Part shown: piece after piece, positions 48,601 to 57,900 of the stretch
Layout: each line of letters starts with the position of its first letter
Numbering within the stretch: the stretch's first letter is position 1
Assembly (NCBI RefSeq): GCF_000973105.1
Contig: NC_015844.1
Location: 4,212,501-4,276,500 of the forward strand
Direction: 5' to 3'
From: Zobellia galactanivorans
GTDB taxonomy: Bacteria; Bacteroidota; Bacteroidia; Flavobacteriales; Flavobacteriaceae
Length of the DNA stretch: 64,000 nt
The notes under the pieces: model-generated
Seen by the model: the letters and a program-made list of their open reading frames with translations, nothing else
Told to the model about the DNA's origin: nothing
The model's database searches: none
Position numbers and translations under genes: made by a program

Positions 48601-51260
48601 CGCAGCCTACAACGGGTTACGTAGCTCCCGCGGATGCCTTCGATGCGAACGGAGTGGATACGAACTATCCGGGAGGATTGGTGCCCGAGGACACCGATGG
48701 TGACGGTACGCCCGATTATTTGGATGCCGACTCCGATAATGATGGTATCGACGATGTACTGGAAGCCGGTCAGGGCACCCTTACAGGTACGGACAGTGAT
48801 AACGACGGTCTTGACGACGGCTTCGACGATACCCCGGGCCACGACGTGAACAACGATTTGGATACTGGGGCCGACGGAACCGATAATGAAGACGATGCCG
48901 ACCTAACGGAAGTGGACTTTAGATCGGTACTTGACCACGACCAAGATGGTATTCCAGATACGGTGGACCTCGATGACGATAACGACGGCATTGCCGACGT
49001 GGACGAGTCCAAGGGCACCGATCCAAGTGCGGACGACGACAACGACGGCGTTCCGAACTACTTGGACGATGACCCTGCCGATCCAACGATCGGGGACGAC
49101 AATGGAATGGTGGAGCCGGACTTCGACTTTGACGGTGACGGCATACCGAACCACTTCGATTTGGATTCCGACAACGACGGTATCCTCGACGTCCTAGAAT
49201 CGGGCAACGGAGATTTGGATACGAACAACGACGGTATGATCGATAGCAACGATACCGGCTTCGCGGATGCGGACAACAACGGCCAGGCCGATAGCTCCGA
49301 GGGTACCACACCGGTGAACACCGATGGTACGGGCAACCCCAACTACCTCGATATCGACGCCGATGACGACGGTATTCCCGACAACGTGGAGGCGCAGCCT
49401 ACAACGGGTTATGAGGCTCCTGACAACACCTTCGATGCCAACGGAGTGGATACGAACTATCCAAACGGTATCACACCCGTGGACACCGATGGTGACGGTA
49501 CACCCGATTATTTGGATGCCGACTCCGATGATGATGGATATTCAGATGTAGTGGAGGCCGGACAAGGTAGCCTTACAGGTACGGACAGCGATAACGACGG
49601 TCTTGACGACGGCTTCGACGATACCCCGGGCCACGACGTGAACAACGATTTGGATACTGGGGCCGACGGAACCGATAATGAAGACGATGCCGACCTAACG
49701 GAAGTGGACTTTAGATCGGTACTTGACCACGACCAAGATGGTATTCCAGATACGGTGGACCTCGATGACGATAACGACGGCATTGCCGACGTGGACGAGT
49801 CCAAGGGCACCGATCCAAGTGCGGACGACGACAACGACGGCGTTCCGAACTACTTGGACGATGACCCTGCCGATCCAACGATCGGGGACGACAATGGAAT
49901 GGTGGAGCCGGACTTCGACTTTGACGGTGACGGCATACCGAACCACTTCGATTTGGATTCCGACAACGACGGTATCCTCGACGTCCTAGAATCGGGCAAC
50001 GGAGATTTGGATACGAACAACGACGGTATGATCGATAGCAACGATACCGGCTTCGCGGATGCGGACAACAACGGCCAGGCCGATAGCTCCGAGGGTACCA
50101 CACCGGTGAACACCGATGGTACGGGCAACCCCGACTACCTCGATATCGACGCCGATGACGACGGTATTCCCGACAATGTGGAGGCGCAGCCTACAACGGG
50201 TTATGTAGTTCCCGCGGATGCCTTTGATGCCAACGGAGTGGATACGAACTATCCTAACGGTATCACACCTGAGGACACCGATGGTGACGGTACGCCCGAT
50301 TATTTGGATGCCGACTCCGACAATGATGGTATTCTGGATATTGAAGAAGCAGGACAAGGCAGCCTTACGGGAACCGACAGCGATAACGACGGTCTTGACG
50401 ACGGCTTCGACGATACCCCGGGCAACGACGTGAACAACGATTTGGATACTGGGGCCGACGGAACCGATAATGATGATGACCCAACAACTCCTGAAGTAGA
50501 CTTTAGGGAGATGGGAGATAGTGATGGCGACGGCGTACTTGATACCCAAGAAGAGGCCGATGGTACCGATCCGAACAATCCTTGTGATTACGTAATCGAG
50601 CATGTTACCTTGGATTTCTCTGGCGATTACCTAGTTGCCGATTGTGACGGGGACGGGGTAACCAATGGTCAAGAGTTGGAAGACGGGACCAATCCGGAAG
50701 ATCCATGTGATTACGATGAGGCTAGCATAAGCTTGGAGCAAGGAGGCGATTATCTGATCTCCGATTGTGATGAAGATGGTCTGACCACTTCACAAGAAGA
50801 GGCCATAGGCACGGATCCGAACAATGCCGATACCGATGGGGATACAATCCCCGATGGCCAGGAACTGGAGGACGGTACCGATCCCTTGAATCCTTGTGAT
50901 TCCATAAATGGAGTACCTACCTTGGAAGCAGGCTGTGATCCGGAATTGGTAGAGACCGGCATTTCGGTCACCAACGAGATCATAACACCGGACAACGACG
51001 GGGTAAACGACTACTTCGAGATCGACAACATCGAGTCGTTCCCGAACAACAAGGTACAGATCTACAACCGTTGGGGCGTACTGGTGTACGAGATGTCGGG
51101 CTACGACAACGGTCCCGCTTCCTTTAGGGGCGTCTCCAACGGAAGGGCGACGATCCAAGTGGATTCCAAATTGCCTGTAGGGGTGTACTTCTATGTGATC
51201 AAATACGAAAACAAGGGAGAATACCTGAGCAAGGCAGGTTACCTATATGTCAACAGATAA
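39693..51260 (+). CDS. Giant T9SS-secreted surface protein with thrombospondin type 3 repeats
   Basis: 3855 residues. After a signal peptide (ends near NSNAQ) come about 1550 residues of beta-rich, adhesin-like domains without obvious repeats. From about residue 1582 to 3750 the protein is almost entirely Asp-rich thrombospondin type 3 motifs (DxDxDGxxD), which bind calcium and form a stiff stalk, interrupted by one globular segment at residues 2247-2413. The last 100 residues (from about 3753: [40 protein letters not shown]) are a gliding-motility-type (CHU_C) domain, the type B signal for type IX secretion. porP/sprF- and ompA-like genes follow directly, as usual for such proteins. It is probably a surface or secreted adhesin or filament; the ligand is unknown. 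Confidence 0.93.
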   Translation: MKFSLKTGILAVVLTFVYAINSNAQLENNRYKVDVNPQDLATCGGVNNSLEEVTILGKNANCHDFSITFDLPLGIEYVSGTVTITAQSGSGDYVISEGGTSSDPIFTILRPNDENWQVNDVVTFTFERSANCDAVEFSGSGGIFKDAYTINFQDAGGANSDSESDPPSYDLMAASLNISSIPTINANVGQTYVRDIVIAQGGNGCTESFTYYVNIGEDVRDGYSLSYNGTPLKTISEVDGVYTYNIDLNVSPFEKAVGNINSCFENGETIVLQEEFRVDDCIDTAVVHNAYWGCSPGETCQAASPQTGSLNFGTSVPAIALTKVGSTTPDLCNAVTYTVKIENTKTTEGSMALDVGINLGMGHNTSAVTTKYTNPLWDFDYYNTRQVSNFRFGTNASFEPGTKPSTSYPGRGSGNTISIPPNFFTSDPDGPNYGFDDLDKDGFYDDLPPNASTELSFDFEISPRDVCGTGRYDYMGWEHTYFDVYFKDQCKGDRVPERIDLNYFNILRDYQSVTEIEAPTDITNNEDFTLKIAPSIYAGGSGRPTIDGDAIFSNKASSLWTITIDVPAGMELQASASPDFSQSGSQITYTTTNMSGNTFKEWVEFPLTYTCGTNGMKSISYTTNFTATGSSGVCWSQDIHCGTVNIFTHCPGGCVGPVIEDFTAERITAGWTDETMSTTVVLDENTDGIKKYLAGDQMKVTTKASINNVSLDNLYFDLTYNTASAAAGGAGIITLVDSKITINDTPSTSQSGVLANAPVLTTNGSTEHLLTFDLSDDRSLIGPGYEYEGDATESDVVELELIFEFSKDFQVVDYFELTNFRGEFYAYTDSAHTEANRVGCDTWGDRAYYSRPNIYGSNQTRSGEGCTPSLGYMYFTHNMSPSDMFADEYRPMTIWESTVVDIPEGARFTGNVTSNAFSSNNYSTATGEFVATESNGQVIITPGPNFVNRDQTGLVYQRFEVEFVGTCNSPTEASYDYTINYQDFAYASPVSTSFTNTNKFSYTQPTFIVQSPLPTVNGDAYKVDFDVNISNTSPQDIDYNWLQVTVPVGINITDAFSVSGGVETAVNFYQAGDKTWIEAGAIASGATKSIRFKGDFEDCSDLTVLVEHGWDCLGYPGYPDTHVDVSDFQAVGASCYQNSTSITLEPKNAQVQIGITDQPVSSQDLCTPFHVELDIISAQLADLVNPRLEFAIPGGATGIDIVEAEVEYPKNSGNSETVSVTITDGTATVNLMEHSGIAAISGIAGNPANNSVDDRTAHVDLELQLMCDFISNSPLTFKVYGESPCGDPAFGNGSRVVSDAIEATGAVAPYDALSTINLPGFGAPIQGCGVTETINVETLIAGSNSTGASDYALIELRPGIEYVDASFTGTGTHVATFESVTTVGDHQEIIIKYPAGVAPGESISFDFDFITTNEGICDDTEEIHITNYVTVGTMSCGGTACSEFQVSTGFSYETMPLEKPVLAGTANDSFFTVDTGNNYEYNLSIDIENLSALDAAAGYTYNVYCADVNGEILGAAIATGTVASTVPNSSTIVEEIVFTTAGAACSGNNLIVEFLPSSTNCQCEAIQIEVPVVSGAPLNLDNDNDGIPDVIEVYNGDADGDGVLDYEDPDFCAANFDGVDGWDCATMGLPDPDADLDGDGTPNYYDTDFPACGGLNANGVCINFDTDGDGVPNHLDLDSDNDGITDIVELGEGNKDADGDGVLDNLTDVDNDGLADVVDNDTTDGPEGSVPCTPQIGCVQTNSTSNIFDTDGDGTTDNSGDFDGDGIINAYDLDSDNDGILDTVEAQATSSFNAPGAIDPATGIPVVGTDTDGIDPIDTDGDGNPDYLDLDADNDGVTDTLEAGGADTDGDGAIDGFTDADGNGVADSVDATPLPDGDSDNDGVLDRLDLDSDNDGIPDVTEAGGVDGDGDGIIDTFMTDADNDGLADSVDPVGPATAGTPLENPDTDGDGLDDRLDLDSDNDGIPDVLEAGGTDPDNDGRIGTGAIADDDGDGLSNIVDTDDNTTQGTPGDGGGTALPISDFDGDGLPDYLDIDSDNDGITDTTEAGGTDVDGDGRIDGFDDTTTTDGWDDATAASPLLIPDTDEDGKSDYLDIDADDDGIPDNVEAQTTAGYVAPANAEATNGLDTNYPTGLTPVDTDGDLIPDYLDPDSDNDGVYDVFEAGQGIIMDPLADSDNDGLNDAFDDTPGNDVNNDLDIGALATDNVDDLDPNEVDFRSILDTDGDGIMDTVDIDDDNDGILDVDENNCSYITTSQTLHSNISTLQSANAVVEAGVKYFFDIENVATGGILTGVAQDGVFEGRTINVYLTEPARGGATINGSTAVYYSDFTQNTVDPSSGGIVNNGYYLFYAIVDLNGNGTYEDGVDELLGPVDPLVPTSIPVSTNSGSLYFYYNDGQFDDNLANITYGIKTENCDTDGDGIPDSIDLDSDNDGIPDITEAGGTDTDGDGRVDYPTPGDPTSMVDANNDGLADEFETNPLPDEDSDNDGVKDRLDLDSDNDGIPDVTEAGGSDADGDGVIDTHATDTDHDGLADSVDPVGPATSGTPLENPDTDGDGRDDRLDTDSDNDGISDVTEAGGSDPDNDGIIGTGPIEDADGDGLSDIVDTDGTGTALPIDDFDGDNVPNHLDLDSDNDGILDVLESGNGALDTNNDGMIDSNDTGFADADNNGQADSSEGTTPVNTDGTGNPDYLDIDADDDGIPDNVEAQPTTGYEAPDNTFDANGVDTNYPNGITPEDTDGDGTPDYLDADSDDDGYSDVVEAGQGSLTGTDTDGDGLDDGFDDTPGNDVNNDLDAGAIDTDNDDDTNTDEVDFRSILDHDQDGIPDTVDLDDDNDGIADVDESKGTDPSADDDNDGVPNYLDDDPADPTIGDDNGMVEPDFDFDGDGIPNHFDLDSDNDGILDVLESGNGDLDTNNDGMIDSNDTGFADADNNGQADSSEGTTPVNTDGTGNPDYLDIDADDDGTPDNVEAQPTTGYVAPADAFDANGVDTNYPGGLVPEDTDGDGTPDYLDADSDNDGIDDVLEAGQGTLTGTDSDNDGLDDGFDDTPGHDVNNDLDTGADGTDNEDDADLTEVDFRSVLDHDQDGIPDTVDLDDDNDGIADVDESKGTDPSADDDNDGVPNYLDDDPADPTIGDDNGMVEPDFDFDGDGIPNHFDLDSDNDGILDVLESGNGDLDTNNDGMIDSNDTGFADADNNGQADSSEGTTPVNTDGTGNPNYLDIDADDDGIPDNVEAQPTTGYEAPDNTFDANGVDTNYPNGITPVDTDGDGTPDYLDADSDDDGYSDVVEAGQGSLTGTDSDNDGLDDGFDDTPGHDVNNDLDTGADGTDNEDDADLTEVDFRSVLDHDQDGIPDTVDLDDDNDGIADVDESKGTDPSADDDNDGVPNYLDDDPADPTIGDDNGMVEPDFDFDGDGIPNHFDLDSDNDGILDVLESGNGDLDTNNDGMIDSNDTGFADADNNGQADSSEGTTPVNTDGTGNPDYLDIDADDDGIPDNVEAQPTTGYVVPADAFDANGVDTNYPNGITPEDTDGDGTPDYLDADSDNDGILDIEEAGQGSLTGTDSDNDGLDDGFDDTPGNDVNNDLDTGADGTDNDDDPTTPEVDFREMGDSDGDGVLDTQEEADGTDPNNPCDYVIEHVTLDFSGDYLVADCDGDGVTNGQELEDGTNPEDPCDYDEASISLEQGGDYLISDCDEDGLTTSQEEAIGTDPNNADTDGDTIPDGQELEDGTDPLNPCDSINGVPTLEAGCDPELVETGISVTNEIITPDNDGVNDYFEIDNIESFPNNKVQIYNRWGVLVYEMSGYDNGPASFRGVSNGRATIQVDSKLPVGVYFYVIKYENKGEYLSKAGYLYVNR
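46431..46935 (+). other. Globular domain inserted in the type 3 repeat stalk
   Basis: Residues about 2247-2413 of the first giant protein lose the Asp pattern and read as a compact beta-rich domain ([44 protein letters not shown]). It begins and ends at a cysteine (NNC, ENC), which may close a disulfide at the stalk junction. No known family was recognised. Confidence 0.6.
47551..48140 (+). repeat. Partial copy of the 792-bp repeat
   Basis: About 590 bases in register with the three full copies downstream: the segment encoding [17 protein letters not shown] at 47574 recurs 792 bases later at 48366. The first 200 bases of the unit are missing or replaced. Confidence 0.85.
48141..50510 (+). 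repeat. Three tandem 792-bp repeats inside the giant gene
   Basis: Copies start at 48141, 48933 and 49725 (codons for [19 protein letters not shown]), exactly 792 bases (264 residues) apart. They are nearly identical over long stretches at DNA level. Short variable blocks alternate between copies (EAPDNTF against [23 protein letters not shown] against [16 protein letters not shown]), as expected from unequal crossing over and gene conversion. The third copy diverges at its end. Confidence 0.92.
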
Positions 51261-51285
51261 ATTTCCTCCAATACAAACGATAAAC

Positions 51286-52218
51286 ATGAAAAAACTAGTT
51301 ATAGCGGTCCTGTCGATTTTTGCCGGCCTTGTCTCGGCCCGTGCCCAGCAGGACGCCCAGTACACACAGTATATGTACAATACGATTGCGGTGAACCCGG
51401 CCTATGCGGGTTCCCGGGGCGTGTTCAGCATTGCGGCCCTGCACCGCTCGCAGTGGGTGGGCCTCGAGGGGGCGCCTACCTCCCAGACCCTGAACTTCCA
51501 TACCCCGGTATCGAACTCGGTGGGCCTGGGCCTCTCGGTGGTGAATGACGAAATCGGCAACGGCACCAACCAGGATACCTATATCGACGGGGTTTTTTCC
51601 TATACGGTGCACACCTCGGAGGAAGGGAAGCTGTCCTTCGGCCTGAAGGCGGGAGGCCACCTTTTGAACATCGACTTCTCGAAGCTGAGGAACTACGGTG
51701 CGGAGAGCAACCTGCCCAACATCGACAACAAGTTCGCGCCCAATTTCGGGGCAGGGGTATACTACCATACGGAGCGTTTCTATGCGGGACTATCGGTGCC
51801 GAACTTTTTACAGACGGAGCACTTCGACAATTCCAACACCGACAGCAGTTCTTTTCTGGCGGAGGAGCGTATGAACCTCTACCTTATCACGGGCTATGTG
51901 TTCGATATGAACCAAAGGTGGAAGTTCAAGCCTGCGGCCTTGGTCAAAGCGGTTAAAGGGGCGCCCTTGCAGATCGATCTCAGCGCGAGCTTTCTGTTTA
52001 ACGACAAGTTCTCCTTGGGGGCGGCCTATAGATGGGATGCGGCAGTGAGTGCGCTCTTCGGTTTTCAGTTGAGCGACCAGCTTATGCTGGGGCTGGCCTA
52101 CGACAGGGAGGTCACCGATCTTGGGGCGGCACGCTTCAACGACGGCTCCTTCGAGATATTCCTAAGATACGAGTTCCTTACCCGCTACAAACGAGTACTA
52201 ACCCCTAGATTCTTTTAA
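51286..52218 (+). CDS. PorP/SprF-family type IX secretion membrane protein
   Basis: The start at 51286 (MKKLVIAVLSIFAGLVSARAQ) gives a clear signal peptide; the open frame begins 39 bases earlier, inside the giant gene. About 310 residues. QQDAQYTQYMYNTIAVNPAYAGSRG is the family hallmark, followed by a beta-barrel with the typical SQWVGLEGAPTSQTLNFHTPV strand. In Flavobacteriia a PorP/SprF-like protein is usually encoded next to each type B sorted giant protein and is needed for its secretion or anchoring. Codons are far richer in G/C than in most of the window. It lies 25 bases from the giant gene and 9 from the ompA-like gene. Confidence 0.94.
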   Translation: MKKLVIAVLSIFAGLVSARAQQDAQYTQYMYNTIAVNPAYAGSRGVFSIAALHRSQWVGLEGAPTSQTLNFHTPVSNSVGLGLSVVNDEIGNGTNQDTYIDGVFSYTVHTSEEGKLSFGLKAGGHLLNIDFSKLRNYGAESNLPNIDNKFAPNFGAGVYYHTERFYAGLSVPNFLQTEHFDNSNTDSSSFLAEERMNLYLITGYVFDMNQRWKFKPAALVKAVKGAPLQIDLSASFLFNDKFSLGAAYRWDAAVSALFGFQLSDQLMLGLAYDREVTDLGAARFNDGSFEIFLRYEFLTRYKRVLTPRFF

Positions 52219-52227
52219 CGACCCGAT

Positions 52228-54168
52228 ATGAAAAGAGCAAAATATATTTTCTGCGCCCTCGCCGTAATAACCTGTATCGCCCAAGGACAGGAGAGAAAAC
52301 TGGAAAAGGCCGAGAACAGGTTCTCCGACTTCGCCTATGCACCGGCCATACGGTCCTATGAGGACCTGGTGGCCGACGGGTATAGTGAAGAGCGGATATT
52401 CAAGAACCTCGGCAACGCCAATTACTACAACGCCAGGTACGCCGAGGCATCGAAGTGGTACGGGAAGCTCTTCGAGCTCGATACGGCCGATATCGACCCC
52501 GAATACATCTACCGCTACGCCCAGACGCTCAAGTCCTTGGAGGATTACGAAGCCTCCGACAGGTGGATGAACAGGTTCAGGGAGGCCAGGGCCAACGACC
52601 GGCGCGCGGAACGCTTCGGCGAGAACACGGACTATCTGGAGCGGATAGAGGCCAATTCGGGTAGGTACGAGATCCAGAATTTAGGGCTCAATTCCAAGGT
52701 GTCCGATTTTGCACCTTCCTTTTACGGGGAGGACCTGATCTTTTCGACCGCCCGTGACAGCGGCCTCCTGTCAAAGAAGATCCACAAGTGGAACAACGGC
52801 TCCTTTTTGAACCTGTACAAGGCTTCACAAGATGGGCAGGGAAATTTTATCGGGGTAGATAGACTTTCCAATAGGCTGAACAAAAAAACACACGAGTCCT
52901 CCACGGCCTTCACCAAGGACGGCAAGACCATGTACTTTACCCGGAACAACTCCAACAACGGCAAGTTCTCAAGGGATGAAGAAGGGATCAGCAGGTTGAA
53001 GATCTACAGGGCAAGGTTGGTGGACGGCGAATGGAAAAATATCGAGGAGCTTCCCTTTAACGATGATGGCTACTCGGTGGCCCACCCTGCACTGAACAAA
53101 GAGGAAAACAAGCTGTATTTCGCCTCCGATATGCCGGGAACGGTCGGGGAGTCGGATATTTTTGTGGTGGACATCCACGGGGACAGTAGCTTCGGCACGC
53201 CCCAAAACCTGGGCCCCAAGATCAATACGGAGGCCAGGGAGACCTTTCCCTTCATAACGGGTTCCGACGTACTTTATTTTTCCAGTGACGGGCACCCTGG
53301 GCTGGGCGGACTCGATGTGTTCGCGATCGATCTAAAGGAAATGGGAGCGGGCCAGGTGGTGAACGTAGGCAGGCCCCTGAACGGGGAGGAGGACGATTTT
53401 TCGTATATAATCGATGAAGAGACCCTAAAAGGCTTCTTCGCCTCGAATCGCGAAGGCGGACATGGGGATGACGATATCTACAGTTTTACGGAGACAAAGC
53501 CATTGGACCTCAAGTGCCATACCTTGATAGCCGGAACGGTCAGGGACGAGGAGACCGGCGAGCTGTTGGCCCATGCCGCCGTTACTTTATATGACAAGGA
53601 AAACCATGTGGTCTCCACATCGCGGACCGATGCCGACGGGGCCTTTAACATGGAAGGCGACTGCAAGGACGGAAATTACAAGGTAGTGGCCTCAAAAAGC
53701 GATTACGACGATGGCGACAAGGTGTTCGCCACGGTCAAGGGAAAGGATGCCACGGGCATAGAGGTGGTATTGGCCAAAACCGTAAGACCGGCACCGCTGG
53801 GAACCGACTTGGCGAAGTACCTGGGCATCGAACCGATCTATTTCGATTTCGACAAATACTTTATCCGGGAGGACGCCAAGATAAGCATCAAAAAGGTATT
53901 GGCCTATTTGAACGAATTTCCGGAGGTGAAAGTACAGGTACGTTCCCATACCGATTCGCGTGCCAACGATGCCTACAACATGTGGCTGTCGACCAACAGG
54001 GCGAAGTCCACGGCGGATTATCTAATTGCCCAGGGCATTCCTGAAAACCGGATCTCCTTTGAGGGCTTCGGGGAAACCCAATTGACGAACGAGTGTAGCA
54101 ATGGGGTGCCCTGTACCAAAGTACAACACCAAATGAACAGGCGTTCTGAATTTATAGTGGTGGAATAA
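52228..54168 (+). CDS. OmpA-family protein with PD40 propeller (PorE-like)
   Basis: 646 residues with a signal peptide ending near IAQGQ. Order: TPR-like helices (about 25-145), WD40-like PD40 propeller (about 150-430; SDFAPSFYGEDLIFSTARDSG, LYFSSDGHPGLGGLDVFAID), carboxypeptidase-regulatory-like domain (about 435-515; IAGTVRDEETGELLAHAAVTLYD) and a C-terminal OmpA peptidoglycan-binding domain (about 535-646; YFDFDKYFIRED, RSHTDSRANDAYNMWLS, QHQMNRRSEFIVVE). This layout matches outer-membrane proteins of the type IX system that tie the machinery or its cargo to peptidoglycan. It forms a cassette with the giant gene and porP. Codon use is G/C-rich like that of porP. It ends in a terminator. 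Confidence 0.93.
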   Translation: MKRAKYIFCALAVITCIAQGQERKLEKAENRFSDFAYAPAIRSYEDLVADGYSEERIFKNLGNANYYNARYAEASKWYGKLFELDTADIDPEYIYRYAQTLKSLEDYEASDRWMNRFREARANDRRAERFGENTDYLERIEANSGRYEIQNLGLNSKVSDFAPSFYGEDLIFSTARDSGLLSKKIHKWNNGSFLNLYKASQDGQGNFIGVDRLSNRLNKKTHESSTAFTKDGKTMYFTRNNSNNGKFSRDEEGISRLKIYRARLVDGEWKNIEELPFNDDGYSVAHPALNKEENKLYFASDMPGTVGESDIFVVDIHGDSSFGTPQNLGPKINTEARETFPFITGSDVLYFSSDGHPGLGGLDVFAIDLKEMGAGQVVNVGRPLNGEEDDFSYIIDEETLKGFFASNREGGHGDDDIYSFTETKPLDLKCHTLIAGTVRDEETGELLAHAAVTLYDKENHVVSTSRTDADGAFNMEGDCKDGNYKVVASKSDYDDGDKVFATVKGKDATGIEVVLAKTVRPAPLGTDLAKYLGIEPIYFDFDKYFIREDAKISIKKVLAYLNEFPEVKVQVRSHTDSRANDAYNMWLSTNRAKSTADYLIAQGIPENRISFEGFGETQLTNECSNGVPCTKVQHQMNRRSEFIVVE

Positions 54169-54190
54169 AGGAAAATAGACCGACCAACCA

Positions 54191-54223
54191 AGAAGGGATG
54201 GAGCATGGCTTCGTCCCTTTTTT
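54191..54223 (+). terminator. Terminator after the ompA-like gene
   Basis: GAAGGGA and TCCCTT arms with a loop of about 16 bases are followed by a run of T. It lies about 23 bases past the stop codon. Confidence 0.75.
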
Positions 54224-54674
54224 TATATCACATTTTTTCGTTTAGGTAAACTCGTACGTAACAGAATATTGAAAAGCGCTATAGCTCTTAAATACTCAGT
54301 TTAAAGCTTAAAAGGGAGATGATAATTCATGATTCGTCAACTGTGTCTATTGTTGGGTTTATCGATGAAATGCACTTTTGTCGTTTCTCTTCGCATACAA
54401 AGTATAGGTTTTCCCATACAATTAGCTGTGCTTGACAACAATATTCATAATATTATATTTTCTGATACTATATTTAAGAACATTAACTATATTGTAGTAG
54501 GCTTTTGCTTACAAAGTACTACAAGAACACTAACCATTACATTATGAATTATTATTTACAATAAGTATAAATGCTCTGATTGTCAATAGCAGGTAAATTA
54601 TACTACTCAGTTTCGTCCTCAAAATTTAGCAACCTGTAAAGGTTTCTATAATTCTTCTTAAGGTTTACTTATAA

Positions 54675-54818
54675 ATGGTAAAAACCATTTTAAAACTCTT
54701 AGGGATATTCAACTTACTTACGTTTGGGGTTTTAAGTATCGTTTTGACCATTAAAAGTCACTTTGTCCCCATTCAACTATACATATGGCGTATAGGACCT
54801 CAAAAGCCAGTTCAATAA
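54675..54818 (+). CDS. Possible 47-residue membrane peptide
   Basis: ATG at 54675, stop TAA at 54816-54818, with AAGG about 12 bases upstream. The peptide has one hydrophobic stretch (ILKLLGIFNLLTFGVLSIVL) followed by a basic tail, so it could span the inner membrane. A hairpin ending in GCCCTT follows the stop. Nothing else supports it, and an AT-rich gap can produce such a frame by chance. Confidence 0.2.
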   Translation: MVKTILKLLGIFNLLTFGVLSIVLTIKSHFVPIQLYIWRIGPQKPVQ

Positions 54819-54975
54819 GAATAAAAGGGCTTTTTTGCCCTTAGAATTTCCAATTATTTGAAAACAAGTTAGTCGTTAGCAAATCACTACTTGAATCAAA
54901 TAAGAATCAAGATATATCAAAGAAATAACCTGTTTGTTTTTTTGGTGATAAGACTGTTCCCTTCAATAGCACATT

Positions 54976-57900
54976 ATGAAAATAAATCCCCGAAAAACAA
55001 ATAACAAGTTACTGACAATGGTGTTTCTACTATTCACCGTAGTCAGTTCTTTTGCCCAGCTGAGTGATTTGCATTACCTGCCACCGCTTACCGAGACGAA
55101 CCAAAATTATATCATTGATCAATCTGTATATCTTTCCACTCCCGAACTGATACCTTTTGATGTAGACATTTACATAGGAACTTCATCAACCCCGGTAGCA
55201 ACGGTCCCTGTTTCCAATACGGTACCGTATACCTATGTATTGCCCGAAAAAGAGAATGGAATAACATTGCTGCCCAATGCGGAAGTCGGGTTGGTTAGCA
55301 GTACTGCCGGCTTGCGCTTAGAGGCACCGGGAGGACAAAAATTTTACGCCAATTATAGAGGCAATAGTAATGCCCAAGGCGTTTCTTTAACCTCTAAGGG
55401 ACGTGCGGCATTAGGAAGGCATTTTAAATGGGGCGGTATTCCTTTTCTACATGACAGAAATATTTTTAATGCTGTCTTAGGGGTTATGGCTACGGAAGAT
55501 AATACAACAGTTACAGTTTCAGATTATGATCCTGATTGTGTTTTTAGATTAGGAAATAATGGTAAAGGCTTAACCGATGACACGATTACTATTACTTTAA
55601 ATAAAGGAGAATCTTATGTTTTGGAGGCTGAAGGAAATAATGGGGACGCCAATAGATATGGATGGTTAGGTGCAGATATTATATCAGATAAGGATATCGC
55701 TATTAGTACAGGTCATATTTTACTTGGTGTTATTCCCGGGTCCAATATACAGGATGGGGGTACGGATCAGCCCGTACCTATAGATATCATCGGGCGGGAA
55801 TATGTTTTTATTAGGGGGGGGGGAACCGATGCCTTAGAATTTCCAATAATAATTGGAACGGCCAGTGGCACCGATATTTTTATAAATGGCTCTACAACAC
55901 CTATTGCCACTATAAATGATGGCGAATACTTTGTAGTGCCAGGATCGAACTATTCAGGAAGTACGGCGGGTAATAACATGACCGTAACTACGTCTAAAAA
56001 CGTATATGCCTACCAATGTTTGGCAGGTAGTTCTTCGGGGGCAACTATTGGAATGAACTTTATAGCCCCGGTGAATTGTTTGCTTCCCGATAATGTAAAC
56101 AACATTAGTACTATTGAAGATCTGGCAGGAAAAACAATAGATGGCGGATTGACCATCTTGGCATCCAACAGTACTCCTGACGCCAATATTGTTGTAACCG
56201 CCAATGGTCTTCCGGTCACCTTGCCTGCTGCTATACCGGCCACGGGCTTACCTTGGAAAAGCTTTTATATTCCAAATTTGACCGGGAATATTTATGTGCA
56301 ATCTTCAGGGGCAATCGCTGTTGGGGTTGTCGGTTTGAGTGGCGCATTGGGAACAGGCGGGTACTTCTCCGGTTTTGACACGGTACCTGTGGTGGATTAC
56401 TCCATTTCAGGATCGGGATGTCTTGGAAGCACCATTACACTTACGGAAAATTTTGATACCTACCAATGGTTTAACGATGGGGTTGCCATACCGGGGGCCA
56501 CGAGTGGAAGCTATACGCCTACCGAAATTGGGGAGCATTACGTAAATGTTTCTAAAAGTGGTTGCGATTACAACTCTAACGTAATCCAGGTATTTTATTG
56601 TAATCCGGACATTTACATTAATAAGACCGCTGACAAAACAAGCCTGTCGGAAGGGGAAACGGTAAGCTTTACCATCACCGTGGAAAGTCTAGGTTTAGAC
56701 GATACAACGGGCCTCGTAATTACCGATGCCCTGCCACCAGGTTTGACCCTTGTTAGCGCAACGCCGAGCAAGGGAACGTGGTCCGCTCCCAATTGGAACG
56801 TGGGCGATTTGGTAAAGGGCGAAAAACAATCGCTTGTTATCGTCGCCTCGGCTGACGATATCGATGCCCCGATTGCCTCGCGAAGTATAACGAATACCAT
56901 CTCCAACGCCCAAGATCAAAGCGATTCCAATTCATCCGTAGATGATACGACAGAGGTGATCACTATAGAAAATTTAGATGATGACAACGATGGGGTTCCC
57001 GATACTTCCGATGTCTGTGAAGGATACGACGATACCCTCGATACCGATCAGGATGGAATTCCCGACGGATGTGATAGTGATGATGACAATGATGGAATTC
57101 CCGATTCGGACGAGTGTGTTCCGCTACCGGCATCGGTTATCGGGGTACAGGACATTTCAGTGAGCTGGATCGATTTTGAATTTAACAAGATAATAGGAAA
57201 CACCTATTGGTCCGGTAGAAGTGGCAGCGATAATGAATGGGGACCAATAGGCACTTTCGACCTAGGTCCCTTAAATTCAAATTTGGCGGGAATTACGGTC
57301 ACGATTACCACGGTTTCCAATGAACCGGATGATGCCCGACTTTATATGGGGGCATCGTCGGGAAGTTTCCTAGGCGGGCATGCGGGGTTTATCCTCGAAT
57401 TCTCGGAGCCCGTTGATATTAGAAGGGAGGCCACGGCAGGCGTTGCTTTCAGTTCCGGTGAGATCGAAACCTACCAGTCAGGTAGCCAAATGCACTACGT
57501 TTACGGCGATACGCCGGCTAGTGTTACCGTTACTACCGATGATGGTTCGGGTATTGCAGGTATCGAAGCAAACGGTAGTGGGGGATCGAGTCCCATTGTA
57601 GCGGAGAGTTACGGTACGACCTATTTTTATATGGATTGGGACGATAATATTGTTCCCAGTACCCAGCAGTTTCGAATGGAAATCGGTGAATTCCCAAGAA
57701 TAGTGACTACCGATACCGATGGTGACGGCATCGTGGATTGTAAAGATTCGGATAGTGATAACGATGGTTGCCCCGATGCCTTGGAGGGCGATGCAAGTTA
57801 TGATTACGGCGATATTGATGGAAACCTTAGACTTACGGCAACCGTAGATGCGAACGGTATTCCTGGGGGAACTTCCCAAGGTAGGGGAACGTCGTTGGAC

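Larger units (their letters stand above)
54169..54975. other. AT-rich gap between the two giant-protein loci
   Basis: 807 bases. After the terminator the sequence is very AT-rich and holds no recognised gene. It contains a small frame at 54675-54818 (listed), a short hairpin AAGGGC-TTTTTT-GCCCTT at about 54824-54842 and TACGTTTG (an exact -7-type box) at 54719-54726, too far from the next ATG to be assigned. A 72-codon frame at 54329-54547 looks like chance. Confidence 0.5.

Noticed and set aside
48141-50510. CRISPR array or transposon as explanation of the repeats
   Set aside because: The repeats are long, coding, in frame and without spacers, inverted ends or a transposase; they are protein-domain repeats.
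44624-50603. Long minus-strand frames rich in Ser/Pro/Arg opposite the repeats
   Set aside because: They are antisense reflections of the Asp-codon repeats (GATGAC read backwards gives Ser/Val/Arg strings), recur with the 792-bp period, and lack start signals.
54329-54547. 72-codon plus-strand frame in the AT-rich gap
   Set aside because: No ribosome binding site, no recognisable domain and composition typical of noncoding AT-rich DNA.
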